A stretch of DNA of 64,000 nt from Streptomyces sp. NBC_00286 (GCF_036173125.1 NZ_CP108054.1:4402001-4466000); one strand, 5' to 3'; positions 39,871 through 49,206 are shown, numbered from the stretch's first letter. Made by a program: numbers and translations. The notes: a model not told the origin generated them from the letters alone.

Positions 39871-40070
39871 CCGTCAGGCACGCGGCCGTCAGGCACGCGG
39901 CCGTCAGGCACGCGGCCGTCAGGCACGCGGCCGTCAGGCACGCGGCCGTCAGAACTGCGCCCCCGTAAGGGGGCGCGGGGCTGTGTCGATATGCGGCTCC
40001 GCCGCGATGGGGGTCCCCCCGCTCGAGCGCAGCCGAGAGTGGGGGAGGGACCAGCCACGACGGACCCGCA
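39871..40070. repeat. 15-bp tandem repeat plus dispersed intergenic repeat
   Basis: Five perfect copies of CCGTCAGGCACGCGG run from 39871 to 39945 and a sixth partial copy follows. The standard dispersed repeat then starts (GGGGGCGCGGGGCTGTGTCG, GGCTCCGCCGCGATGGGGG, CGAGCGCAGCCGAGAGTGGG). The tandem lies immediately beyond the start of the Cys-containing gene and upstream of rpiR. Confidence 0.9.
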
Positions 40071-40095
40071 GACGAGAACCCCTCCGAGCCACCCC

Positions 40096-40131
40096 TTGAC
40101 CCTCCCGTCCGCCGAAAATACCTTTCAAAGG
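40096..40131 (+). promoter_or_regulatory. Leaderless promoter of rpiR-like gene
   Basis: TTGACC (40096-40101), 17 bases, TACCTT (40119-40124), then GTG at 40131. The spacing from the -10 box puts the transcription start at or within a base of the GTG, and no ribosome site is present, so a leaderless mRNA is likely. Confidence 0.65.
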
Positions 40132-41051
40132 TGACCCCCAACGTGAAGGAAATTTTCGCAGGCGAGGCGCCGCCCGCCCCGGCGGCCCTCGCCGCCAAGG
40201 TCCGGACCCTCGCCCCGTCGATGACCCGCTCCATGCAGCGGGTCGCCGAGACCGTGGCCGGCGACCCCGCAGGCTGCGCGGCCCTCACGGTCACCGGCCT
40301 CGCGGAGCGAACCGGCACCAGCGAGGCCACGGTCGTCCGCACCGCCCGCCTCCTCGGCTACCCCGGCTACCGCGACCTGCGCCTGGCCCTCGCCGGCCTC
40401 GCCGCCCACCAGCAGTCGGGCCGTGCGCCCGCCGTCACGGCCGACATCGCGGTCGACGACCCGATCGCGGACGTCGTGGCGAAACTGGCGTACGACGAGC
40501 AGCAGACCCTCGCCGACACCGCGGCCGGCCTGGACACGGTCCAGCTCGGCGCGGCCGTCTCCGCGCTCGCGGCAGCCGGCCGTATCGACGTCTACGGCGT
40601 CGGCGCCTCCGGCCTGGTCGCCCAGGACCTCCACCAGAAGCTCCTGCGGATCGGGCTCATAGCCCACGCGTTCAGCGACCCGCACCTCGCGGTCACCAAC
40701 GCCGTGCAGCTGCGCGCCAAGGACGTGGCTATAGCGATCACGCACTCCGGTTCGACCGGCGACGTCATCGAGCCGCTACGGGTCGCCTTCGAGCGGGGCG
40801 CCACGACGGTCGCGATCACCGGCCGACCGGATGGCCCGGTCTCGCAGTACGCCGACCACGTGCTCACCACGTCGACGGCCCGCGAGAGCGAGTTGCGGCC
40901 GGCCGCCATGTCGTCCCGTACGAGCCAACTGCTGGTGGTGGACTGCCTGTTCATAGGGGTGGCCCAGCGGACGTACGAGACGGCGGCGCCGGCGCTGTCC
41001 GCGTCTTACGAGGCGCTGGCGCACCGGCACGCTCCGCGGGGGGCGCGGTAG
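40131..41051 (+). CDS. RpiR/MurR-family regulator
   Basis: A 306-residue protein. An N-terminal helix-turn-helix of the RpiR type (TRSMQRVAETVAGDPAGCAA, then LAERTGTSEATVVRTARLLG) covers about residues 30-85. A SIS sugar-phosphate domain follows at about 135-270 (IDVYGVGASGLVAQDLHQKL, IAITHSGSTGDVIEPLRVAF). The neighbouring murQ, 193 bp downstream, suggests N-acetylmuramate-6-phosphate or a related sugar phosphate as effector. The promoter appears leaderless. Confidence 0.92.
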   Translation: MTPNVKEIFAGEAPPAPAALAAKVRTLAPSMTRSMQRVAETVAGDPAGCAALTVTGLAERTGTSEATVVRTARLLGYPGYRDLRLALAGLAAHQQSGRAPAVTADIAVDDPIADVVAKLAYDEQQTLADTAAGLDTVQLGAAVSALAAAGRIDVYGVGASGLVAQDLHQKLLRIGLIAHAFSDPHLAVTNAVQLRAKDVAIAITHSGSTGDVIEPLRVAFERGATTVAITGRPDGPVSQYADHVLTTSTARESELRPAAMSSRTSQLLVVDCLFIGVAQRTYETAAPALSASYEALAHRHAPRGAR

Positions 41052-41083
41052 CCACAGGCCGTCTGTACGCTGCGGGCCGTACG

Positions 41084-41180
41084 TGGCTGGTCGCTCCCCC
41101 ACTCTCGGCTGCGCTCGAGCGGGGGGGACCCCCATCGCGGCGGAGCCGCAAATCGATACAGCCCCGCGCCCCTTAGGGGC
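41084..41180. repeat. Dispersed intergenic repeat between rpiR and murQ
   Basis: TGGTCGCTCCCCCACTCTCG, GCTGCGCTCGAGCGGGGGGG, CGGCGGAGCCGCAAATCGAT and ACAGCCCCGCGCCCCTTAGG. It separates two genes that otherwise look like an operon. Confidence 0.8.
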
Positions 41181-41244
41181 GCTCCCCTGCACCGGAGAAT
41201 CAGATAGCAAGCCCCGGAACCACCCCCGGAAAGAGCCGCCCCAC

Positions 41245-42198
41245 ATGACCTCCCCCGCCGACGCCTCCTCCCCCTTCCGTGATGTACGGGACGAGTTGGA
41301 GACCCTGACCACCGAGGCGTTCCGTCCCGAGCTCGCTCGGATCGACCAACTGCCCACCCTTGAGATCGCGAAGATCATGAACGGGGAGGACGCGACCGTA
41401 CCCACCGCCGTCGCCGCGCAGCTCCCGCGGATCGCCGCCGCGATCGACGCCATCGCGGACCGTATGGCGCACGGCGGACGTCTGGTCTACGCGGGCGCGG
41501 GCACTGCGGGCCGGCTCGGCGTGCTCGACGCGTCCGAGTGCCCGCCCACGTTCAACACGGATCCCTCCGAGGTCGTCGGCCTGATCGCAGGCGGCCCGGA
41601 CGCCACGGTCAACTCGATCGAGGGCGCCGAGGACTCCAAGGAGCTGGCGGCCGAGGACCTGGACGCGCTGGGCATCACCGCCGCGGACACGGTGGTCGGT
41701 GTCTCGGCCTCGGGCCGGACGCCGTACGCGATCGGCGCGGTGGAACACGCGCGCGCCCTCGGCGCCCTGACCGTCGGCCTGTCCTGCAACGCGGACAGCG
41801 CACTCGCGGCAGCGGCCGACCACGGCATCGAGGTCGTCGTGGGCCCCGAGCTGCTGACCGGCTCGACGCGCCTGAAGGCGGGCACGGCCCAGAAGCTGGT
41901 CCTCAACATGCTCTCTACGATCACGATGATCCGCCTGGGCAAGACGTACGGGAACCTGATGGTCGACGTACGGGCCTCGAACGACAAGCTCCGGGCCCGT
42001 TCGCGCCGTATCGTCGCGCTGGCCACGGGGGCGCCGGACGACCAGATCGAGGCGGCCCTGAGCGCGGCCGACGGCGAGACGAAGAACGCGATCCTCGTCA
42101 TCCTCGCCGACGTCGACGCCACGACCGCCGCCCGCCTGCTCACCGAGGCGAACGGTCACCTCCGGGCCGCTCTGCAGGCGGCCCTGGCGAGCGGCTGA
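41245..42198 (+). CDS. murQ: N-acetylmuramic acid 6-phosphate etherase
   Basis: A 317-residue SIS-domain enzyme that cleaves the lactyl ether of MurNAc-6-phosphate to give GlcNAc-6-phosphate plus D-lactate, in cell-wall recycling. The signature YAGAGTAGRLGVLDASECPP carries the catalytic Glu (E98). NSIEGAEDS, VVGVSASGRTPYAIGAVEHA and VGPELLTGSTRLKAGTAQKL follow. ATG 41245 follows GGAAAGAG. Its product is the substrate of NagA encoded at 57.9 kb. Confidence 0.95.
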   Translation: MTSPADASSPFRDVRDELETLTTEAFRPELARIDQLPTLEIAKIMNGEDATVPTAVAAQLPRIAAAIDAIADRMAHGGRLVYAGAGTAGRLGVLDASECPPTFNTDPSEVVGLIAGGPDATVNSIEGAEDSKELAAEDLDALGITAADTVVGVSASGRTPYAIGAVEHARALGALTVGLSCNADSALAAAADHGIEVVVGPELLTGSTRLKAGTAQKLVLNMLSTITMIRLGKTYGNLMVDVRASNDKLRARSRRIVALATGAPDDQIEAALSAADGETKNAILVILADVDATTAARLLTEANGHLRAALQAALASG

Positions 42199-42350
42199 GC
42201 AGGACCCGAGGAGCGCTCCGAGCAGCGGCCCGAGCCGACTCCCGGGGGCGACAGTCCCGCTCGAGTCCGGGCTTCCGGGGCGGACTGTCAGTGGCGCATG
42301 TGATTCTTGGGGACGTCGGCAGCAAGGCTCCCGGGAGGGGACGACCAACC

Positions 42351-42938
42351 ATGAACCACGCACAGCTGACCGCCCTGGGCCGCGCCCTGCGGCTGCTCGG
42401 CGAGCACGGCGAGGCCCTGGGTGCGGACACACCCGACGCGAAGCTGCACGAGGTCAAGGCGGACCTGAAGCGGGCGCTGGACCTCCTGGAGGACACGGTC
42501 ACCACGGCGGCCCCCACCACGCGCTGCGCCGAGCACCCCACAGGCCCGGTCGACGAGGACGCCCCCGACCTCTGCCTGCTCTGCGAGACCCGCCGCAGAA
42601 TCGCCCGCCGCTCGAAGGTCAACGACTCGTTCACCCAGGGCCGTACGACCGCCCCGGACGAGACGCTCGAGCGCACGAAGTCCCGTTACGGCGTACGGGG
42701 CGACCGTCCCCAGCCCCAGCAGCGCTGGCTCCCCGAGATGTGGACCGGCCAGGTCTGGCAACTCTGCGGCACCCCCCGCCGCGACAAACAGGAAGCCGAG
42801 CTGTTCCTCGCCGCCCAGCGACGCAGCCCCCACCCCGGCATGGCCTACCGCCTGGTCCACGAGTTCACCGACTACGAGGTCCTACGCATCTGGGGCGAAC
42901 CCCGCAAGATCGACATCGAACCGATGGGCAACCTGTAG
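42351..42938 (+). CDS. Conserved hypothetical protein with Cys/His motif
   Basis: A 195-residue protein from ATG 42351 with GGGAGGGG upstream. The N-terminal helices (MNHAQLTALGRALRLLGEHG and KADLKRALDLLEDTV) precede a possible metal knuckle (CAEHPTG, then LCLLCETRRR). The C-terminal half has WLPEMWTGQVWQLCGTPRRD and VHEFTDYEVLRIWGEPRKID. No family is recognised. It marks the end of the core region before the accessory island. Confidence 0.75.
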   Translation: MNHAQLTALGRALRLLGEHGEALGADTPDAKLHEVKADLKRALDLLEDTVTTAAPTTRCAEHPTGPVDEDAPDLCLLCETRRRIARRSKVNDSFTQGRTTAPDETLERTKSRYGVRGDRPQPQQRWLPEMWTGQVWQLCGTPRRDKQEAELFLAAQRRSPHPGMAYRLVHEFTDYEVLRIWGEPRKIDIEPMGNL

Positions 42939-42947
42939 CCGCGCGGC

Positions 42948-43367
42948 TTACGGCACGGAGCCGCGCTCCACGACCCACTCGGTGGGTTGCCCCGTGATCT
43001 GGGCAATGGCGTCGAAGTCCGCGTCGTAGTGCATCACGGTCACGCCGTGCCGCTCGGCCGTAGCGGCGATCAGTAAGTCCTGAACAGAGGCACACGTATG
43101 GTGTCCCTTTTCTGCCAGCAGTGCCTGGACCTCAGTGGCACGCTGACCGATGTCATCGGTCAGCGGCAGCAACTCGAACCCTTGACGGACCGAGCGCCCC
43201 TCGGCGTGGCTCTCGGCATCTCGGGCGCTGTACAGAATCTCCAGGTCGACCACAGCGCATGTGGCGACGAGCCCTCTGTCGACAAGGGGCCCGAGGACAG
43301 CCCGGACCGCGGGTTGCTTGGCCCGGGCCCATACGCTCTTGTCGACCAGGTATTTCGCTACCGCCAC
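42948..43367 (-). CDS. vapC: VapC-type PIN-domain toxin
   Basis: A 139-residue PIN ribonuclease. Acidic residues likely to bind metal are D9 (YLVDKSVWARA), D/E in VVDLEILYSARD, D in VQDLLIAATAERHG, and the Asp residues of HYDADFDAIA. It overlaps the upstream vapB by 10 bp, the usual antitoxin-first arrangement. VapC toxins cleave tRNA or rRNA; the target is unknown here. All acidic positions appear intact. Confidence 0.92.
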   Translation of the reverse strand: MAVAKYLVDKSVWARAKQPAVRAVLGPLVDRGLVATCAVVDLEILYSARDAESHAEGRSVRQGFELLPLTDDIGQRATEVQALLAEKGHHTCASVQDLLIAATAERHGVTVMHYDADFDAIAQITGQPTEWVVERGSVP

Positions 43368-43552
43368 GCGCCCGCCATCACTTCCGGGTCGGCGAGGTCG
43401 TCAAAGATCCCCTCGTCCAGCATCTCCATGAACCGCCGCCGCTTGGCCACCGCCACGAGTTCGGCCGGCGCCGCGTTGACCGTGGCCCGCTCGGTCGTCG
43501 TGCCCAGTATCTCGGCGGCTTCAGCGACGAGTACGTCATCGATGTCGATCAT
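43358..43552 (-). CDS. vapB: VapB-type antitoxin
   Basis: A 64-residue antitoxin from ATG 43552 (MIDIDDVLVAEAAEILGTTT) with a ribbon-helix-helix N-terminus (ERATVNAAPAELVAVAKRRR) and an acidic, PIN-neutralising tail (EMLDEGIFDDLADPEV). It overlaps vapC, and the complex probably represses the promoter upstream. Confidence 0.9.
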   Translation of the reverse strand: MIDIDDVLVAEAAEILGTTTERATVNAAPAELVAVAKRRRFMEMLDEGIFDDLADPEVMAGAWR

Positions 43553-43633
43553 GATCTGCAACAGGCACCTCCGGGCATGCGACTCTCCGATCATGTTTGC
43601 ACCGACTTACCCGACTTGGGCACGGAAACCAAC

Positions 43634-43843
43634 TCAGGGCAACCGCCCTTCCCAGTTGATCCGCCGCACCCGCGCCCGCAACACCTCCCCCGGATCCGCC
43701 TCCCCCAAGGCCTCCGGCGGGCAGTCCCACTCCCGCCCGCCACTCACCGGCCGCAGCTGTACGTAGCCGCCCTCGCGCCCCATCACCTGGCCGAGCCGCC
43801 CGTCCCGTACGTCGATGGCGTACTTCCCGTTCTCCGTGCTCAC
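43634..43843 (-). CDS. Small hypothetical protein
   Basis: A 69-residue protein from GTG 43843 (MSTENGKYAIDVRDGRLGQV) with beta-strand character (GYVQLRPVSGGREWDCPPEA). Its start overlaps the upstream stop (GTGA), so it is translated as a pair with the 66-residue protein. Similar pairs occur in streptomycete accessory regions. The function is unknown. Confidence 0.75.
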   Translation of the reverse strand: MSTENGKYAIDVRDGRLGQVMGREGGYVQLRPVSGGREWDCPPEALGEADPGEVLRARVRRINWEGRLP

Positions 43844-44040
43844 TGGCGGGCCTCGTGCAACGCGTCGGCCAGTCGCTTCGCTGTGTTCAGGTTGCAGCGG
43901 CCGAGTTCGACGAGCGGGTACGGCTCCCTGGTCGCGGCCGTCACCGGGTCCACACGGAGGGACGGCAACACGACGCCCAACTCGCTCAGCTCGTCCCGCA
44001 GTCGGCCCACGATCTCCTCGGCCTCCCGCAGCCACTCCAT
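43840..44040 (-). CDS. Small helical hypothetical protein
   Basis: A 66-residue protein from ATG 44040 (MEWLREAEEIVGRLRDELSE). It is an amphipathic helix, then VLPSLRVDPVTAATREPYPL, then a second helix (NLNTAKRLADALHEAR). It is coupled to the 69-residue downstream gene. Its start codon lies against the start of an antisense DUF5753 remnant, so the upstream junction may be the edge of a deletion. Confidence 0.7.
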   Translation of the reverse strand: MEWLREAEEIVGRLRDELSELGVVLPSLRVDPVTAATREPYPLVELGRCNLNTAKRLADALHEARQ

Positions 44041-44250
44041 GGACGGCCCCCTGAAACTCATGGAGTTCGACGACGCGCCCCCGCTCTCCTTCGTGGAAGC
44101 ACCGGACATGGGCAAGCTGCTGGACGACCCCGCCACGGTCGCCCGCCACACGCTGATGTTCAACCTCCTCGTCACGCCTCGCCCGCACGACAGGTCGGCT
44201 CAATGGCAGACAGCCGGTGGGCGGGGTAGGTGGGATGCAGAAATGTGACA
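44039..44250 (+). pseudogene. C-terminal remnant of a DUF5753 (Scr1-type) XRE regulator
   Basis: MDGPLKLMEFDDAPPLSFVE followed by APDMGKLLDDPATVARHTLM matches the C-terminal part of DUF5753 regulators. The N-terminal helix-turn-helix and most of the domain are missing, and the homologous sequence stops near 44170. The upstream DNA is occupied by genes on the other strand, so this is a truncated leftover. Confidence 0.6.
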
Positions 44251-44274
44251 CTTCCGGGGTCGAGTGTCACATTT
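44241..44274. terminator. Perfect 12-bp inverted repeat, terminator or operator
   Basis: AAATGTGACACT (44241-44252) and AGTGTCACATTT (44263-44274) with a 10-base loop. The A and T runs at the ends make it a plausible bidirectional terminator; the symmetry would also suit a dimeric regulator. Confidence 0.6.
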
Positions 44275-44653
44275 TCCCGCGATCGGCACTGAGGCGCGGG
44301 GCGACTGGACGCACCGGTGCAACTCCGAAGCGATCAAGACGAGTGAGGGCTGGCGAGAGCTGAGCCGGGGCCGTCCGCAGCGACCGCCCGGCCCAAGGCA
44401 CGCCCACCCACCGGTTCATCGAGCCACCGGCCCGCAGCCTGCCCGAAGCTCAAGCGTCGAGCTCCGAGCCCTGCTTCTGAGGATTGGGAGGCGGGCTTCA
44501 ACCCGCCCACCCTCCCCGCGAGTTGACCTGACGCGACCGACTTGCCACGGACAGTCACATGGGCTTAGCGTGCCCGCATAACGAACAACCCCCGCTAGGT
44601 GCGGCAAACACCTGCGGGGGCCTGACCTACGAGATCGAAAGCGACTCGATCCC
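44275..44653. other. Intergenic leader with two hairpins before the winged-helix gene
   Basis: No gene is supported in this 379-bp gap. CCCCCGC-T-AGGTG (44589-44601) pairs with CACCTGCGGGGG (44609-44620) with one bulge. GATCGA (44633-44638) pairs with TCGATC (44646-44651), ending two bases before ATG 44654. The second stem could cover the start codon region. No ribosome site is seen. Confidence 0.5.
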
Positions 44654-45538
44654 ATGGCTGAAGCCAACCTTAGTGGCACCTTCCTGCCCGCGCACGCCTC
44701 CCCGCACCCGATGGCCAACCCGGGTTACGGAAAACGCAGCGCCCCGGACCAACTCCCCCGCACGGCTCACGACTTCGCCCACCTCCCGCCCCGCGAAGCA
44801 GCCGTCGCCGCGTACATCGACCGGCTCCCGACCGGCGCCGACATCTCCGTAAAGACGCTGGCCAAGACGCTCCCGTACGGCCAGTGCGCCCTCCGCACGG
44901 CCCTCAACAACCTTCAGCGGACAGGCCACTTGCGCCGGGGCCGCGAACACCTGGCCGACTCGGGAAGCCCACGCTGGATCACCCGAACGTGGTTCTCACG
45001 GACGGCACGGGACGACGACTGGTGGGCGGCGTTCACGCGGGGGGACGTACCGAAGGAGTCACCGGAACCCCCTGACAGGCAGGGCGGCCCCACCCGCTCT
45101 CGCGCGTACATCCTCCTCGCGGCCCTCGGCCGTGCGACCCCGGCCCTGTCCCTGTCGGCCAAGGCCTGCGCAGACCTCGCCCCGCTGCTCACGGAGTGGT
45201 TCGCGAGGGGCGCCACCGACGAGCACGTACTCCAGGCCCTGACCGCAGGCCTCCCGACCCCGGTCCACAGCCCGGCCGCCCTCGTCCGCAACCGCCTGAC
45301 CAGCAAGCTCCCACCCGAGCCCGCACCGGCCGCCACCCGCCCACCCCTTCGCGTACTGGAGTGCGCGAAGTGCGGCGCCCCGGGCCGCCCGGAGGCCCTG
45401 CCGGGCGGCGTTTGCGGCCCGTGCCGGGGCGAGGCCGAGCCCACCCGCCCCGCCACGCCCTTGTCACCCTCAGCGGTCCACGCCCGCGTCGCCGAACTCC
45501 GCGCGGCGTGCCGCTCCCGCGAAAGGACCACCACATGA
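44654..45538 (+). CDS. Winged-helix DNA-binding protein with zinc-ribbon-like end
   Basis: A 294-residue protein of a type frequent in streptomycete accessory DNA. The winged-helix region spans about residues 35-105 (LPPREAAVAAYIDRLPTGAD, VKTLAKTLPYGQCALRTALN, LQRTGHLRRGREHL). A middle segment follows (YILLAALGRATPALSLSAKA). Near residue 235 a CAKCGAPGRPEALPGGVCGP run gives two CxxC pairs, a probable zinc ribbon. The start is ATG 44654 behind two hairpins. Its stop overlaps the next start (ATGA). The regulated genes are unknown. Confidence 0.8.
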   Translation: MAEANLSGTFLPAHASPHPMANPGYGKRSAPDQLPRTAHDFAHLPPREAAVAAYIDRLPTGADISVKTLAKTLPYGQCALRTALNNLQRTGHLRRGREHLADSGSPRWITRTWFSRTARDDDWWAAFTRGDVPKESPEPPDRQGGPTRSRAYILLAALGRATPALSLSAKACADLAPLLTEWFARGATDEHVLQALTAGLPTPVHSPAALVRNRLTSKLPPEPAPAATRPPLRVLECAKCGAPGRPEALPGGVCGPCRGEAEPTRPATPLSPSAVHARVAELRAACRSRERTTT

Positions 45539-45726
45539 ACCCAAAGCACGCAGTCGCAGATGCGCATAGCTCTCCCGGCGAACTCGAAGAACTGCAGCGA
45601 CTGCACGACGAGGCGGACATCGCGCAGGCTCGGGAGCGCGAGGCCTCCCCCACAGGACCGGCGCTCACCCATGACGCCTTCATGGCGCGGCTGGAGGCCG
45701 AGGAGCGCGGCGAGGCAGCGTCATGA
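45535..45726 (+). CDS. Small antitoxin-like protein
   Basis: A 63-residue acidic helical protein (SSPGELEELQRLHDEADIAQ, then ALTHDAFMARLEAEERGEAA). It overlaps the upstream gene by four bases and its stop overlaps a following ATGA. The length, acidity and end sequence suggest a Phd/RelB-like antitoxin. The coupled frame that follows begins like a RelE-type toxin but degenerates. Confidence 0.6.
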   Translation: MNPKHAVADAHSSPGELEELQRLHDEADIAQAREREASPTGPALTHDAFMARLEAEERGEAAS

Positions 45727-45863
45727 CCCACGCCGTTGCGTGGGAGCATCCGGCCACGTACCGGAGAGCCCCGGTCTGCTCCGCAGGGGCATACGACCCC
45801 TCCTCTCCACGTCTTGCCGCCCGGTACCGTGGCGTACCTGGAGACCGATCCGAGGAGATCCGC
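45723..45863 (+). pseudogene. Possible 5' remnant of a RelE-like toxin
   Basis: ATG 45723 overlaps the upstream stop as in toxin-antitoxin pairs and encodes MTHAVAWEHPATYRR, which looks like the first strand of a RelE-like toxin. After about 12 codons the likeness ends. The frame then runs on into the next antitoxin gene without its own stop, suggesting a deletion joined the two modules. Confidence 0.35.
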
Positions 45864-46139
45864 ATGACCGCACAGCCTGCAGAGCCGGTACCGTCGGCGC
45901 CTCTCCAGGTACCACGTACCGTCGACGGCATCATGGCTGCCCTGCCCTCGGCTTCAGCCCGCATGGAGTTCCGAACCGCTTTCGGGCAGGCCGCGACAAG
46001 CCAGGAGCGGGAAGACATCATCGACGCGTGGTGGGCCGTTGCCATGACCCCGGACTGGGATGACCGTCTCGCCGACTCGGAAGCCGGGCGCAACCTTGTC
46101 TCGCTCGACGACATTGCGAAGAGGGCCGAAGCACCGTGA
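45864..46139 (+). CDS. Antitoxin-like protein
   Basis: A 91-residue protein from ATG 45864, which has GAGGAG seven bases upstream and is therefore preferred over the longer in-frame form. The sequence is largely helical (VDGIMAALPSASARMEFRTA, then EREDIIDAWWAVAMTPDWDD) with an acidic end. Its stop overlaps the GTG of the next frame (GTGA), typical of a two-gene toxin-antitoxin module. The family is not recognised with certainty. Confidence 0.7.
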   Translation: MTAQPAEPVPSAPLQVPRTVDGIMAALPSASARMEFRTAFGQAATSQEREDIIDAWWAVAMTPDWDDRLADSEAGRNLVSLDDIAKRAEAP

Positions 46140-46426
46140 CCCCACCGAAGTAGATCTTGTTCTTCGGGCAGCATGCGGACGAAAGCCTCGAACAGCTTCG
46201 GGGGCGTGATCCCGAACGTCACGCGGTCGCCATCAAACGGTTCCTCGATCTCGCCACCGACGCCGGCCAGGCGATCGACACAGGGTGGCCTCCGCCAGGA
46301 CGCCTCGCCAGAGGCGCGTACGTCACGATGTGGCGGGACATCGGCCTCACTGTCACCTACCTGCCGCACCCGGATCGGAGGGAAGTGCACGTCGTCGGAG
46401 TCCTCGACAGTGGGCCCATGGTCTGA
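46136..46426 (+). pseudogene. Toxin-like gene with premature stop at codon 6
   Basis: The coupled start is GTG 46136 (GTG ACC CCA CCG AAG TAG): the sixth codon, 46151-46153, is TAG. The same frame continues without interruption for another 90 codons: FFGQHADESLEQLRGRDPER, AIKRFLDLATDAGQAIDTGW, YVTMWRDIGLTVTYLPHPDR and VHVVGVLDSG, which look like an intact small toxin fold. Restart at TTG 46157 is possible but has no ribosome site. Either the toxin was silenced by a nonsense mutation or it is made at a low level from TTG. Confidence 0.6.
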
Positions 46427-46521
46427 AGTCGGCCATTTCCACAACCAAATGCCCACTGTGATCCAGGCACGCCCGAGGGCGGCACCCCCACGAACAGGGA
46501 TGCCGCCCTCGGTACTGGACT

Positions 46522-46575
46522 GGGGGTCCCCCCTTCTCGAACGAAGCCGAGAGCTTGGGGGAGGGTCCGACCCGG
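46522..46575. repeat. Partial dispersed repeat before groEL2 end
   Basis: TGGGGGTCCCCCCTTCTCGA, then CGAAGCCGAGAGCTTGGGGG: the central part of the dispersed repeat, between the toxin remnant and the 3' end of groEL2. Confidence 0.7.
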
Positions 46576-46588
46576 TGGAAGAACCGGA

Positions 46589-48517
<1,929 letters not shown>

Positions 48518-48573
48518 CTATCGGGGAGTGAGAGGCCTGCCCCGGGGGTGTCCGGGAGGGGCCCGCAGGCATG

Positions 48574-48611
48574 CCGAAGGGCCCGTACCCCTTGAGGTAC
48601 GAGCCCTTCGG
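48574..48611 (-). terminator. Terminator of the cold-shock gene
   Basis: CCGAAGGGCCCGTACC (48574-48589) and GGTACGAGCCCTTCGG (48596-48611): 16-base arms with one mismatch and a 6-base loop, 39 bp beyond the scoF4 stop. Confidence 0.85.
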
Positions 48612-48649
48612 AAGAAGAACGTGTCGCTGCAGATCAGTCGGCGCGTGCT

Positions 48650-48853
48650 TCAGCCGGCCACGCGGACCATGTCCGCCTGCGGCCCCTTCTGGCCCTGCGA
48701 GATTTCGAACTCAACTCGCTGACCTTCCTCCAGGGTGCGGTAGCCGTCCATCTGAATCGCGCTGTAGTGGACGAATACATCCGCACCACCGTCGACCGCG
48801 ATGAAGCCGTACCCCTTCTCCGCGTTGAACCACTTGACGGTGCCCTGAGCCAT
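48650..48853 (-). CDS. scoF4: Cold-shock protein (ScoF4-like)
   Basis: A 67-residue single-domain cold-shock protein: [20 protein letters not shown] contains RNP1 and DVFVHYSAI contains RNP2. ATG 48853 follows GGGGAG. It binds single-stranded RNA or DNA. The position next to groEL2 matches scoF4 (SCO4295) of S. coelicolor. It is preceded by a long structured gap, consistent with a long regulatory 5' leader as in other cold-shock genes. Confidence 0.95.
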   Translation of the reverse strand: MAQGTVKWFNAEKGYGFIAVDGGADVFVHYSAIQMDGYRTLEEGQRVEFEISQGQKGPQADMVRVAG

Positions 48854-49206
48854 GCCTAACTCCCCTATTACTGGCCCTTGCACAGATCCGCACTTCGCGG
48901 ATCCGGGTCAGACCTCACCCCCCAACGGTTGGGGGTGTGCGCCGGAACGCGTCGACCGCGGCTGAATGTATCTGCCCAACTGCCGTCTGCAACAGGTCAG
49001 TCGGAGGAGAAATCTTGGCCATCGCCGATCCGGAATGTACGGAGAATTCACCCTAGAGGGGGGCAAGTCGGGCTCCATAAAAGGAGCGAATGACGCAAAA
49101 GACCTGCACACTTTGGCTACTTCTTATCGGGGGCCAATCAGGAATGCACATGCATTCGGCCCCGAGGAGCACCACGTTCCCCAACTGTACCGTGCTCAAC
49201 CATATA
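48854..49206. promoter_or_regulatory. Long lower-GC region upstream of scoF4
   Basis: About 350 bp without a convincing gene and with clearly lower GC than its surroundings. At 49142-49157 GAATGCA-CA-TGCATTC is a perfect inverted repeat extended outwards by GGGGCC (49130-49135 area) and GGCCCC (49158-49163 area). It may hold the scoF4 promoter and a structured 5' leader. Short frames on both strands lack ribosome sites. Confidence 0.5.

Noticed and set aside
39871..39960. CRISPR-like array
   Set aside because: The 15-bp repeats are contiguous with no spacers, and no cas genes are present in the window.
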